NCBI GenBank assembly: GCA_902776455.1 | Contig: CACYQI010000027.1 | Coordinates: 1-46,729 of the forward strand | Length of the DNA stretch: 46,729 nt | Source of the DNA: an uncultured Bacteroidales bacterium | GTDB taxonomy: Bacteria > Bacteroidota > Bacteroidia > Bacteroidales > Bacteroidaceae | Direction of reading: 5' to 3' | Shown: positions 39,035-46,729 of the stretch, piece by piece | How the letters are laid out: every line of letters begins with the position of its first letter | Numbering within the stretch: position 1 is the first letter of the stretch | Notes under the pieces: model-generated | Seen by the model: the letters and a program-made list of their open reading frames with translations, nothing else | Databases searched by the model: none | Told to the model about the DNA's origin: nothing | Translations under genes and position numbers: made by a program

Positions 39035-40357
39035 TTAGCGGACAGCAGTTGTCAACTTGAGAATCTGCTTCGTTTGGTCGGTAACGCGGAAGCGATTGTC
39101 GCTGCGATGGCCGATGAGCCAAATGATGTCTTCGCCACAAACTGCTACGAACTGCTGCTGCTTCTCAAGGCGGTTCAGCTTGCGGTCTGTAAGGTAGTCG
39201 CTTACCAACTTGCGTCCTTTCATCCCAAAGGGAACGAAGGCATCGCCACGTCGGACAGGGCGCACATCGATAGGGCCTTGCAAGAGGTCGGCATCGAAAT
39301 AGGCTATGTGCGGACCTGTCTCGCCAATCCGTGCCACCAGCTCTTGTTGAAGACGTGGCAAGGCTTCAGGCTTGGAGTTCGGGGACAGGATGAGGGCATT
39401 GCGGTCCCGAAGGATTTGGTGGCTGCCGGAAGTCCATATTTTGCCCGGCTGCTTGTTTTCCTGCTGCAACATCTCGTTCTCCTGAGCGGCGTTGAAGCCC
39501 TTTCCGGCAAGCCATTCGTGTAGCAGAGTTTGAGAGGTTAAGGCAGAAAGAGGGAAACGGTCTGCCGTTATTCCAAGTTCATCGAAAGCCGCCTCGATTC
39601 CCTTCATGTAGTATGACAGGCTCTGCCGAATGTTGTCCGATGCAAGCTGAAGGTGCTCGACGGCTTTCGGATTGATGCTTCGGAGCAAGGGAACAACTTC
39701 GAGACGCAGACGATTGCGCAGATAAGCGGTTTCGGCATTGGTGCTGTCCGTGACATAGGACTGTCCGCGGTTCGCGAGGTACTGCAATATCTCGTCGCGA
39801 CTCAAGCAAAGCAGCGGTCGGACGATGCCGTCGTGCTTCGGATGCATGCCTGCCAAACCACGCAAGCCAGTGCCGCGAAGGAGGTTTAGCAGCAGCGTCT
39901 CAGCTTGATCGTCGCGATGGTGAGCAACAGCAACGAATGGAGCTTCTCCGTGAAAGACAAGCTGTTCGTCGTTATTCTTCCTTGCTTCCTGTTCCTTTCG
40001 GAACCAGTCGTAACGAAGTTCGCGAGCCGCCATTTCTATGCTGATGCCACGGCGTTTTGCCTCAGCTTCTGTGTCGAAATGCCGAACAGACAGAGCCACG
40101 TCGTTCTGCTTGCAGAGCGCTTCCACGAAAGTCTGGTCGCGATTGGACTCCTCGCCTCGCAGATGGAAGTTGCAATGCAAGACGTGAAGTCTGTAACCCA
40201 ATTCCTTCAAGATGAGCAGAAGCGCAGTGGAGTCGGCTCCGCCACTGAGAGCAACAAGCACAAGGGAATGAGGTTCCAACCCAATCTCCTGCTCAATGTA
40301 TGCGCTGACCCTTTTTAGCATCACCTGTTCTTCGTTGACAATTGGAAAACAAGACAT
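39035..40357 (-). CDS. tilS: tRNA(Ile)-lysidine synthase
   Basis: TilS modifies C34 of the CAU-anticodon tRNA-Ile to lysidine so that it reads AUA; it is normally essential. The 440-aa protein has the PP-loop ATPase motif ALSGGADSTALL (residues 36-47 in this frame), HCNFHLRGEESNRD, VAVAHHRDDQAETLLLNLLR and GLRGLAGM, then the TilS substrate-binding and C-terminal domains (DVRPVRRGDAFVPFGMKGRK). A second ATG at 40321 (MLKRVSAYIEQEIGL) fits the family start better; the upstream 12 residues are not conserved in type. No promoter with TAnnTTTG was seen before it. The 3' end faces the 22-bp repeat array. Confidence 0.93.
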   Translation of the reverse strand: MSCFPIVNEEQVMLKRVSAYIEQEIGLEPHSLVLVALSGGADSTALLLILKELGYRLHVLHCNFHLRGEESNRDQTFVEALCKQNDVALSVRHFDTEAEAKRRGISIEMAARELRYDWFRKEQEARKNNDEQLVFHGEAPFVAVAHHRDDQAETLLLNLLRGTGLRGLAGMHPKHDGIVRPLLCLSRDEILQYLANRGQSYVTDSTNAETAYLRNRLRLEVVPLLRSINPKAVEHLQLASDNIRQSLSYYMKGIEAAFDELGITADRFPLSALTSQTLLHEWLAGKGFNAAQENEMLQQENKQPGKIWTSGSHQILRDRNALILSPNSKPEALPRLQQELVARIGETGPHIAYFDADLLQGPIDVRPVRRGDAFVPFGMKGRKLVSDYLTDRKLNRLEKQQQFVAVCGEDIIWLIGHRSDNRFRVTDQTKQILKLTTAVR

Positions 40358-40410
40358 TGCAGAAACACGAATGCCCTTTCCCTTCTTCCTTATTATATTA
40401 TTGTTTTAAA

Positions 40411-40594
40411 TTTCAGGAGTTATAAGATGAAGTTAAAAAGGGAATTATGCGCTTCGCGCAGGAAGTTAAGCCAGCAAGCTGGCTGGACGATAGCTTTGGA
40501 TGCTGCCTGCTTATATGGTAACGTCCTTCTATAACTTCCGAGCGTAGCGAGTTTACTTCCATTTTTACTTCCTTTTTTACTTCAGAAACTTCAG
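40411..40594 (-). repeat. GGAAGTAAA-type dispersed element (copy 3)
   Basis: In reverse it reads CTTCAGAAGT-like start, GGAAGTAAAAATGGAAGTAA, ACTCGCTACGCTCGG, AAAGCTATCGTCCAGCCAGC, TTGCTGGCTTAACTTCCTGC, GCGAAGCGCATAATTCCC, TTTTTAACTTCATCTTATAA. It is very close to copy 1 at its right half and lies between recN and tilS. Confidence 0.88.
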
Positions 40595-40602
40595 CTATTG
40601 TC

Positions 40603-42279
40603 CTATTCCTCATTTATCAGTTGGCGGGCGTTCTCTCTTGCCGCCTCTGTGACGTTCTTACCGCTGAGCATGTGGGCAAGCTCTGTGATGCGTCCTTCCT
40701 CGTCGAGTTGCTTGATGTGCGACAGCGTCCTGTCCTTCCCCTCTGCCTTATAGACGAAGTAGTGCGCATCGGCCTTTGCAGCAATCTGTGGAAGGTGAGT
40801 GATGGCAAGCACTTGCTGCCCAGCTTCGCCCGCCATCTCTTGCATGATGCGTGCCATCGAACTGGCCACTTTGCCGCTGACGCCAGTGTCTATCTCGTCG
40901 AATATAATAGTAGGCAGATGCGTTTGCTTGCTTGTCAGAGCCTTCAGCGCAAGCATCACCCTCGACATCTCGCCGCCGCTCGCCACATCGGCCAACGCTC
41001 TGGGAGCCATACTCTTATTGTCCGAGAAGAGGAAAATCACGTTGTCTCTGCCCGTAGGCAACAGCTTTTCGGCTTTTGCCATATCGACTGAGAACTTCGA
41101 TGCCGGCATATCCATCGCAGAAAGTGCTTCCGAAACGAGTTTCTCCACCTGCTTTGCCGCTTTGATGCGGTCGGCTGTGAGCTTCGAAGCAAGCTTTTCG
41201 GCCTTCTCCGTCTCGGTGAGAATCAGCTGCTTCAGCTCTTTTATGGTTTCTTCGGAGTCGCAAAGCAAGTCGAGCTTCGAGCGGATTTCTTCGGCAAGGG
41301 CAATGAGTTCGTCGGATGAAGCCACATGATGCTTTTGCTCAAGGGAATAGAGGTTGTCGAGACGCTCTGTTACTTGTGCCAGCAATGACGGGTTGTATTC
41401 CACGTCTTCTGCAAGGCCGGCGATGTCGCCCGCAATGTCTTTCACCTCGATGACAACGCTTTCCATGCGGTTCATGTATTCCTCAATGGCTGGATAAACC
41501 TTTGCAATCTGTTGCATGCTTTGCATCGAACGGCGCAAGGTGTCGATGGCTCCGACGCTATTCTCATCGTTGCCGCTCAGCAAGGCATCAGCCTCGGAAA
41601 GCGCCACTTTGATGTCTTCGGCATGAGAGAGCGTGCTTTGCTGATTTTGAAGCTCTTCGTCCTCGCCCGATTGAGGCTTGAACTCGTCGAGCTGTTCAAG
41701 CTGGAAGCGGAGATAATCCTCGTCGCTCTGCCGCTTTGCTTGGTTTTCCTCCAGCTCCTTGAGCTTGCGTTCAGCATCGACAACAGAGGCGTAGCAGTCG
41801 CGATACTGAGCAAGCAGGTCGGGATGGTTGGCAATGGTATCGACGATGCCCAGTTGGAAGGCAGGGTTCTCGAGCAAGAGATTGCTATGTTGGGAGTGTA
41901 TGTCGAGGAGGCGAAGGGCTATCTTTCGGAGAATCGTCACGCCGACTGGCGTGTCGTTGACAAAGGCGCGACTCTTGCCGCCTGCTGCCACTTCCCGCCG
42001 AAGGATGCACTCCGAAGGCTCGTAGTCAAGTTCGTTTTCCTCAAAAAGGCTTTGCATGTCGTAGCCTTCTATGCCGAAGATGCCTTCAACCGTACATTTG
42101 TTTGCCCCCGGCATGATGCAGGCAGCATCGCTCCGCCCACCCATGAGCAAGCCGAGAGCACCGAGGATGATGGACTTGCCGGCACCCGTCTCGCCTGTCA
42201 TAACAGAGAAGCCGGGCTGAAGGTCGATGTCGAGCGACTCGATGAGGACGTAATTATTGATGGTCAAATGCTTGAGCAT
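40603..42279 (-). CDS. recN: DNA repair protein RecN
   Basis: A 558-aa SMC-like ATPase used in double-strand-break repair. MLKHLTINNYVLIESLDIDL is the conserved start, Walker A is GETGAGKS (residues 29-36), a central coiled-coil region spans about 155-370 (with EEDEELQNQQSTLSHAEDIK), and the C-terminal head has the signature SGGEMSRVMLALK, Walker B IIFDEIDTGVSG and QVLAITHLPQIAAKAD. The start lies 11 bp downstream of the mfd stop, so mfd and recN form one repair operon. The stop is followed at once by the left arm of a dispersed repeat. Confidence 0.96.
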   Translation of the reverse strand: MLKHLTINNYVLIESLDIDLQPGFSVMTGETGAGKSIILGALGLLMGGRSDAACIMPGANKCTVEGIFGIEGYDMQSLFEENELDYEPSECILRREVAAGGKSRAFVNDTPVGVTILRKIALRLLDIHSQHSNLLLENPAFQLGIVDTIANHPDLLAQYRDCYASVVDAERKLKELEENQAKRQSDEDYLRFQLEQLDEFKPQSGEDEELQNQQSTLSHAEDIKVALSEADALLSGNDENSVGAIDTLRRSMQSMQQIAKVYPAIEEYMNRMESVVIEVKDIAGDIAGLAEDVEYNPSLLAQVTERLDNLYSLEQKHHVASSDELIALAEEIRSKLDLLCDSEETIKELKQLILTETEKAEKLASKLTADRIKAAKQVEKLVSEALSAMDMPASKFSVDMAKAEKLLPTGRDNVIFLFSDNKSMAPRALADVASGGEMSRVMLALKALTSKQTHLPTIIFDEIDTGVSGKVASSMARIMQEMAGEAGQQVLAITHLPQIAAKADAHYFVYKAEGKDRTLSHIKQLDEEGRITELAHMLSGKNVTEAARENARQLINEE

Positions 42280-42290
42280 AAGCTAAATCA

Positions 42291-45200
42291 CTATTCGTAG
42301 TTCGTAATTTGTTTCAGGATTTCTACGGCTTGGCCTATGTTGTTGACCTCGTCGATGAGCAAACTGATCTTGTTCTTATCCTGCTTGAAGTGACAACGAT
42401 AGGCATTGGCTTTGGCAAAGTTCACTACCTGTCCGAAGACTCGCCCATCGTAGAAGGGATTGTCGGCGGCAGGGCCGAAGAAGAGTCTTGCATATCCCGA
42501 CCTCTCTTTCCCCGCAACAGTAGGTACGCGCTTCAGCACGATTCTTTCGCAGCCGAAGTGCTTGCCGAGCCTGCGCAACGCAACAACTTGCAGGAGGTCC
42601 TCTGCCTCTTGCGGAAGAGGCCCGAAGCGGTCGATGAGCCGACTGCGGAACTTATCCACGTCTTCGTCTCTTTCCAAGCCGTCGAGTTCACGGTAGAGCA
42701 GCATCCTTTCGCTGCTTGTAGGCACATATTCCTCGCTGAAGTACATGGGCAGATTGCTGTCAAGTTGGCAATCGTCAACCCATGTGCAATTTGACGATTT
42801 ACCATTTACCATTTCTTCCTCGGCATTAAGTTCCGGGAACTCGTCGTTGCGAAGTTCGGTGACGGCTTGCGACAGAATCTTCTGATACGTTTCGTAGCCG
42901 AGGTCGGCAATGAAGCCGCTCTGTTCTGCTCCGAGCAGGTTGCCCGCGCCTCGAATGTCGAGGTCCTGCATGGCGATGTGTATGCCGCTGCCCAAGTCGC
43001 TGAAGTTCTCGATGGCTTGCAGGCGGCGGCGGGCATCGATGTTGAGTGCGGAAAGCGGCGGAGCAAGCAGGTAGCAGAATGCCTTCTTGTTGGAGCGCCC
43101 TACCCTACCGCGCATCTGGTGCAGGTCGGAGAGGCCGAAGTTGTGTGCCCCGTTGATAATGATGGTGTTGGCATTGGGGATGTCGAGGCCGCTCTCGATG
43201 ATGGTGGTGGAGATGAGCACGTCGTAGTCGTAGTTCATGAAATCGACCATAATCTTCTCCAGCTCTTCGGGCGGCATCTTGCCATAGGCTACAGCCACTC
43301 TTGCATCGGGCACATGTTTGCGCACCAGCTCGGCAAGTTCGGGCAACTGGCTGATGCGATTGTTGACGAAGAACACCTGTCCGCCCCTGCTCATCTCGAA
43401 TCCGATGGCTTCGGCTATGATGTCGGCGCTGAAGGGACATAGCTGTGTCTGAACCGGATAGCGGTTAGGCGGCGGGGTCTGTATGACGCTCAGGTCCCTT
43501 GCTCCCATCAGCGAGAACTGCAAGGTGCGGGGGATGGGCGTGGCCGTAAGGGTGAGCGTATCGACGTTGGTCTTGAGCTGACGCAATTTCTCTTTCGTCG
43601 AGACGCCGAACTTCTGTTCTTCGTCGATGATGAGCAAGCCCAAGTCCTTGAACTTGACGCTTTTTCCGATGAGTTTGTGCGTACCGATGACGATGTTCAC
43701 AGAGCCGTCCTTCAGTCCGTCGAGCACTTGTTTCGCCTGTTGCGGCGAGCGGGCACGTGTGAGATACTCTACCTTGACGGGGAACTCCTTCAGGCGGCTC
43801 GTGAAGGTCTGGAAGTGCTGGTAGGCGAGCACGGTAGTAGGCACTAGCACCGCCACCTGCTTGTTATCGACACAAGCCTTGAAGGCGGCACGTACTGCCA
43901 CCTCCGTCTTGCCGAAGCCCACGTCGCCGCAGACGAGCCGATCCATCGGTCGCTGGCGTTCCATGTCCGCCTTGACGTCCTGTGTCGCCTTCAGCTGGTC
44001 GGGCGTATCCTCGTAGAGGAAGCTGGCTTCCAGCTCGTTCTGCATGAAGCTGTCGTGGCTGAAGGCAAAGCCCTTCTCTTCGCGCCGACGCGAATAGAGC
44101 AGGATGAGGTCGCGCGCTATGTCCTTTATTTTCTTCTTCGTACGCTCCTTCATGCGCTCCCACGCACCCGTTCCGAGATGGCTGATGCGGGGCGGCTCGC
44201 CTTCCTTGCCCTTGTACTTGGAAACTTTGTGCAAGGAATGGATGGAGACATAGACGGTGTCGTCGCCCGTATAGATTATCTTGATGACCTCTTGCAGCTG
44301 GTCGCCGTTCTGCATGTGTACAAGGCCTCCGAAGCGGCCCACACCATAGTCCATGTGGACCACATAGTCGCCCACCTCAAACTGCTGCAGCTCCTTCAGC
44401 GTCAGCGCCACCTTGCCGCCCTTCGCACGCTCGCTGCGAAGATTGTACTTGTGGTAGCGGTCGAAGATTTGGTGGTCGGTGAAGATGCAGACATGCAGGT
44501 CGTCATCGATGAAACCGCCGTGCAGGGCAGCATCAACGGGCGTAAAACGGATGCCCGTTTCCTTGTCGTGGAAGATGCTCTCCAAGCGGTCGGTCTGCTT
44601 CCTGCTGTCGGCCAGAATGTAAATGTCGCTGCCTTCTTCCTGCAACTGCTGAAAGGCGGAGATGAGCAAGTCGAAGTTCTTGTGGAAGATGGGCTGCGGG
44701 TGTGTCTTGAATGGGATAACAGCCCCCTCCCTGCCCTTTTGGGGGAGTGCTTGCAGCTCTACTCTGCGGAAGCCGACGATTTGGCGGCGGAACGCTTCCG
44801 GCTCTACGAGCAGGTTCTCCGCCTTCAACGGGCTGTCCGCCGTCCCCTCCAAGCTCCCCACCACTTGTGCCTGCTGGCTGAAGCCCTCGCGGTACGTCTG
44901 TTCCACCGTATCGCACAGGAAGACAAGGTCCTTCACCACGAGAACCGTCCCCTCCGGAAGGAAGGAAAGGAAGCTCTCGCTGCTGCCTGCCCCTTGCCCC
45001 TTGCTCATTGCTCCTTTCTCGGAGGAGGACAGGAGCGGGCTGTTTCCTATCAGGGCTATGCTCTGCTGGCGGTCGCGACTGAGCTGGCTGTGTACCTCGA
45101 AGGTGCGGATGCTGTCCACCTCGTCGCCAAAGAAATCGATGCGATAAGGCAGTTCGCACGAGAAGGAAAAGACGTCGATGATGCTGCCACGCACAGCAAA

Positions 45201-45809
45201 CTGGCCCGGCTCATACACATAGTCGGTGCGATGGAAACCGAAGGCAAGCAGCGTCTCCTGCACGAACATAATATCCACCTGTTCGCCCACGCTCAGATTC
45301 AGCGTCTGTTCGCTGAGTTTCTGCTTCGTGACGACCAGTTCGGCAAGAGCTTGCGGGTGGGTGACGATGTACAAAGGCAGGGCGCCAGCTTCACTTCCCA
45401 CTTCATCGGAAGCAGGCTTCGCGGCAAGGCTTCGCGTCAGCACCTCTGTTCTGAGAATCTCCTGCCCCGCATCGCGCTGGCCGAACTTGATGGCTCTGCG
45501 GTAGCTGCTGGGGAAGAAAAGCACCTGCTCCTCGCCGAGCAAGCGAGTGAGGTCGTGGTAGAAGTAGCCAGCCTCCTCTTCGTCGTCGAGGACAAAGAGG
45601 AAGGGGGCAGAGGCTTGGCCGCGAGAAACACTTCCCGCCGAGGCGGCTGGGAGAAGACAACGCTGCAAAGCTGCGAACACAAGGGGTGCGCAACTTCCTT
45701 GCATACCAGAAAGTTGTATCGTTTTGTTAGAGTCCTTCTGCAACTCAGCAGCAAGGGCCTTCACCCCCGGATGCCTGAGGAAAAGGGGCAGCAGATTCTT
45801 TATTTCCAT
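42291..45809 (-). CDS. mfd: transcription-repair coupling factor Mfd
   Basis: A 1172-aa translocase that removes stalled RNA polymerase and recruits UvrA. It has UvrB-like N-terminal domains (about 1-450), a CarD-like RNA-polymerase-interacting domain (FEVGDYVVHMDYGVGRF onward, about 480-560), an RecG-like motor with Walker A CGDVGFGKTE (about 650), IIDEEQKFGV, TATPIPRTLQF, and the C-terminal TRCF domain. The start at 45809 (MEIKNLLPLF) lies after a -7 promoter element at 45836-45843, so a longer frame to 45932 is not transcribed from it. Two repeat-like inserts are seen in the N-terminal half: KGAMSKGQGAG, coded by four TGCCCCT-type heptamers at 44988-45015, and QKGREGAVIP near 44730. At 1172 aa it is a little longer than usual. 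Confidence 0.95.
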   Translation of the reverse strand: MEIKNLLPLFLRHPGVKALAAELQKDSNKTIQLSGMQGSCAPLVFAALQRCLLPAASAGSVSRGQASAPFLFVLDDEEEAGYFYHDLTRLLGEEQVLFFPSSYRRAIKFGQRDAGQEILRTEVLTRSLAAKPASDEVGSEAGALPLYIVTHPQALAELVVTKQKLSEQTLNLSVGEQVDIMFVQETLLAFGFHRTDYVYEPGQFAVRGSIIDVFSFSCELPYRIDFFGDEVDSIRTFEVHSQLSRDRQQSIALIGNSPLLSSSEKGAMSKGQGAGSSESFLSFLPEGTVLVVKDLVFLCDTVEQTYREGFSQQAQVVGSLEGTADSPLKAENLLVEPEAFRRQIVGFRRVELQALPQKGREGAVIPFKTHPQPIFHKNFDLLISAFQQLQEEGSDIYILADSRKQTDRLESIFHDKETGIRFTPVDAALHGGFIDDDLHVCIFTDHQIFDRYHKYNLRSERAKGGKVALTLKELQQFEVGDYVVHMDYGVGRFGGLVHMQNGDQLQEVIKIIYTGDDTVYVSIHSLHKVSKYKGKEGEPPRISHLGTGAWERMKERTKKKIKDIARDLILLYSRRREEKGFAFSHDSFMQNELEASFLYEDTPDQLKATQDVKADMERQRPMDRLVCGDVGFGKTEVAVRAAFKACVDNKQVAVLVPTTVLAYQHFQTFTSRLKEFPVKVEYLTRARSPQQAKQVLDGLKDGSVNIVIGTHKLIGKSVKFKDLGLLIIDEEQKFGVSTKEKLRQLKTNVDTLTLTATPIPRTLQFSLMGARDLSVIQTPPPNRYPVQTQLCPFSADIIAEAIGFEMSRGGQVFFVNNRISQLPELAELVRKHVPDARVAVAYGKMPPEELEKIMVDFMNYDYDVLISTTIIESGLDIPNANTIIINGAHNFGLSDLHQMRGRVGRSNKKAFCYLLAPPLSALNIDARRRLQAIENFSDLGSGIHIAMQDLDIRGAGNLLGAEQSGFIADLGYETYQKILSQAVTELRNDEFPELNAEEEMVNGKSSNCTWVDDCQLDSNLPMYFSEEYVPTSSERMLLYRELDGLERDEDVDKFRSRLIDRFGPLPQEAEDLLQVVALRRLGKHFGCERIVLKRVPTVAGKERSGYARLFFGPAADNPFYDGRVFGQVVNFAKANAYRCHFKQDKNKISLLIDEVNNIGQAVEILKQITNYE
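44988..45015 (+). repeat. four TGCCCCT-type heptamers inside mfd
   Basis: TGCCCCT, TGCCCCT, TGCTCAT, TGCTCCT are the same units as the right arm of the hairpin at 10539-10623. They code, on the minus strand, for part of KGAMSKGQGAG. Confidence 0.9.
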
Positions 45810-45835
45810 TCTGATGGCAGCAGCCTTTGAGCCTG

Positions 45836-45843
45836 CAAAATTA
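45836..45843 (-). promoter_or_regulatory. -7 promoter element of the mfd-recN operon
   Basis: The minus strand reads TAATTTTG. The expected start near 45829 leaves about 20 nt before the ATG at 45809. The -33 match is CTTG at 20 bp. Confidence 0.65.
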
Positions 45844-46008
45844 CGAAAAAACTCCCTCATCTGCAAGAGATAAGAGAGAATTTTGTAGAGAATGAGGCAA
45901 GCAAATGTTGTTTCAAGGCAGGAAAAGCGCAATGGAAGTCGGAAAATTCTTTACAGGAATTTCGAGCATAACACAGCGAGCAAACCGACTTGGTGTGTAG
46001 CTCGGGGC

Positions 46009-46068
46009 GATGCTCCACGTTGATACGGCCAACGCTCAACGTTGCATCGCTCTTTCCTCCATGGAGTT
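46009..46068. repeat. degenerate 22-bp units (GCTCCACGTT family)
   Basis: GATGCTCCACGTTGATACGG, CCAACGCTCAACGTTGCATC and CTCCATGGAG belong to the family at 28408 and 38864. Confidence 0.75.
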
Positions 46069-46338
46069 TTTAACCTCTAAGCGTGCTGTTTTTTCAGCAA
46101 TTCTTTGTAATGTTTGACAGTACTCAATGTCGTCCGCATACTTTCTTAACCGAGCCTCACAAAAAACCTCTTTGCAACCCACTGATAATCACCTACCATT
46201 CGATTTAAGCCCATTTCTTGCCTTGAGCCTTTCAAATTGCCAGAACATCAAAAAAAGACCGCCAGAACGCCTCCGATTGCGAAGAACTTTGACAAACATA
46301 CGATTTAACCTACAGAAGTTTGCACTTCCTTTGTTTCC

Positions 46339-46550
46339 ATGGAGCAAGGGGCAAAGAGCAAGGGGTAAGAGGAATGACAAGAAGAGTAAATAGTGAAAAT
46401 TTTTACCGTCACCCGCCACTTTTTGCCCTTACAGAGTGAAAATGATCTAATAACAGGGTGACAGTACCGTCACCCTACTGTCACCCAGCCGTCACCTCGC
46501 ATCCCGTTGAATCACAACGCAATAAGCGGAAAGGTGACGGAGTGACGGTA
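46339..46550. repeat. GGGGCAA heptamers and a GTGACGG-armed hairpin
   Basis: GAGCAAGGGGCAAAGAGCAA lies at 46342-46361. From 46403 a run of TACCGTCACCC, GGTGACAGTACCGTCACCC, TGTCACCC and GCCGTCACCT is complementary to AGGTGACGGAGTGACGGT ending at 46550. The rest of 45933-46729 shows no gene or named signal. Confidence 0.8.
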
Positions 46551-46729
46551 ATTAATCAACTTTCACACACTCCTCCTACACCCTCTCGGAGACCGCACGT
46601 CCGCCTGCCTTCTCCTTCGAGAACGTCTTTAACCCAAATCGGTCATTAGAACGAAGGACTCAAAGATATGAATCTACGAACTTCTATTTTAGTCCTCGCA
46701 CATTTCTTCTTGGCATCTTTCCGCCTTAT

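Noticed and set aside
44055-45830. 591-aa open frame opposite mfd
   Set aside because: Shadow frame; Mfd motifs are unambiguous on the minus strand.

Overview
The window looks like chromosomal DNA of a gut- or oral-type member of the Bacteroidales (Prevotellaceae or a close relative). Evidence for this: promoters of the Bacteroidetes type (TAnnTTTG at -7, TTTG at -33), a PPi-dependent phosphofructokinase, an Rnf complex, a GH92 mannosidase, secreted CotH, subtilase and C10-peptidase proteins with 'LxGR...GKK..K' C-terminal tails, an N-terminal-rubredoxin rubrerythrin and a short HU protein. No phage, plasmid, IS transposase, rRNA operon or CRISPR array was seen.

Layout. 0.4-6.6 kb, minus strand: a GH25 lysozyme abutting PPi-phosphofructokinase, then a 1203-aa secreted CotH protein. 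6.8-9.9 kb, plus strand: a three-gene operon of a propeller protein, a lipoprotein and an SGNH hydrolase. 9.9-13.1 kb: a gene-free zone packed with repeats, ending at the RNase P RNA gene. 13.8-20.0 kb: yihY converging on ispE (frameshifted by a repeat) and a large subtilase. 20.9-26.6 kb: rseC-rnfBCDGEA, followed by galE and a second repeat zone. 28.9-34.8 kb: a C10 peptidase, then an exported Fe-S aldo/keto reductase paired with a small FMN-binding protein. 35-38.7 kb: tRNA-Gly, rubrerythrin, HU and a GH92 alpha-mannosidase. 39-45.8 kb, minus strand: tilS, recN and mfd.

How the genes fit together. PPi-phosphofructokinase and Rnf fit an anaerobic, energy-frugal metabolism, with Rnf coupling ferredoxin and NADH to ion pumping. 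The secreted hydrolases (GH25, GH92, SGNH, subtilase, C10) fit a host- or biofilm-glycoprotein feeder. Rubrerythrin handles peroxide.

The most unusual aspect is non-coding. The spacers, and several genes, carry arrays of mostly 7-bp units whose sequence differs from locus to locus. Many are arranged as two complementary arms around a loop, and one set of four shares a conserved loop core although the arms differ. Half-elements of this class lie inside ispE, where an 88-bp duplication breaks the frame. Heptamer tracts also lie in mfd, in the subtilase tail linker and in RNase P RNA. Other dispersed families are a 264-320-bp element with terminal inverted repeats, a 22-bp palindromic unit, a 68-bp tandem array and a 180-225-bp 'GGAAGTAAA' element.
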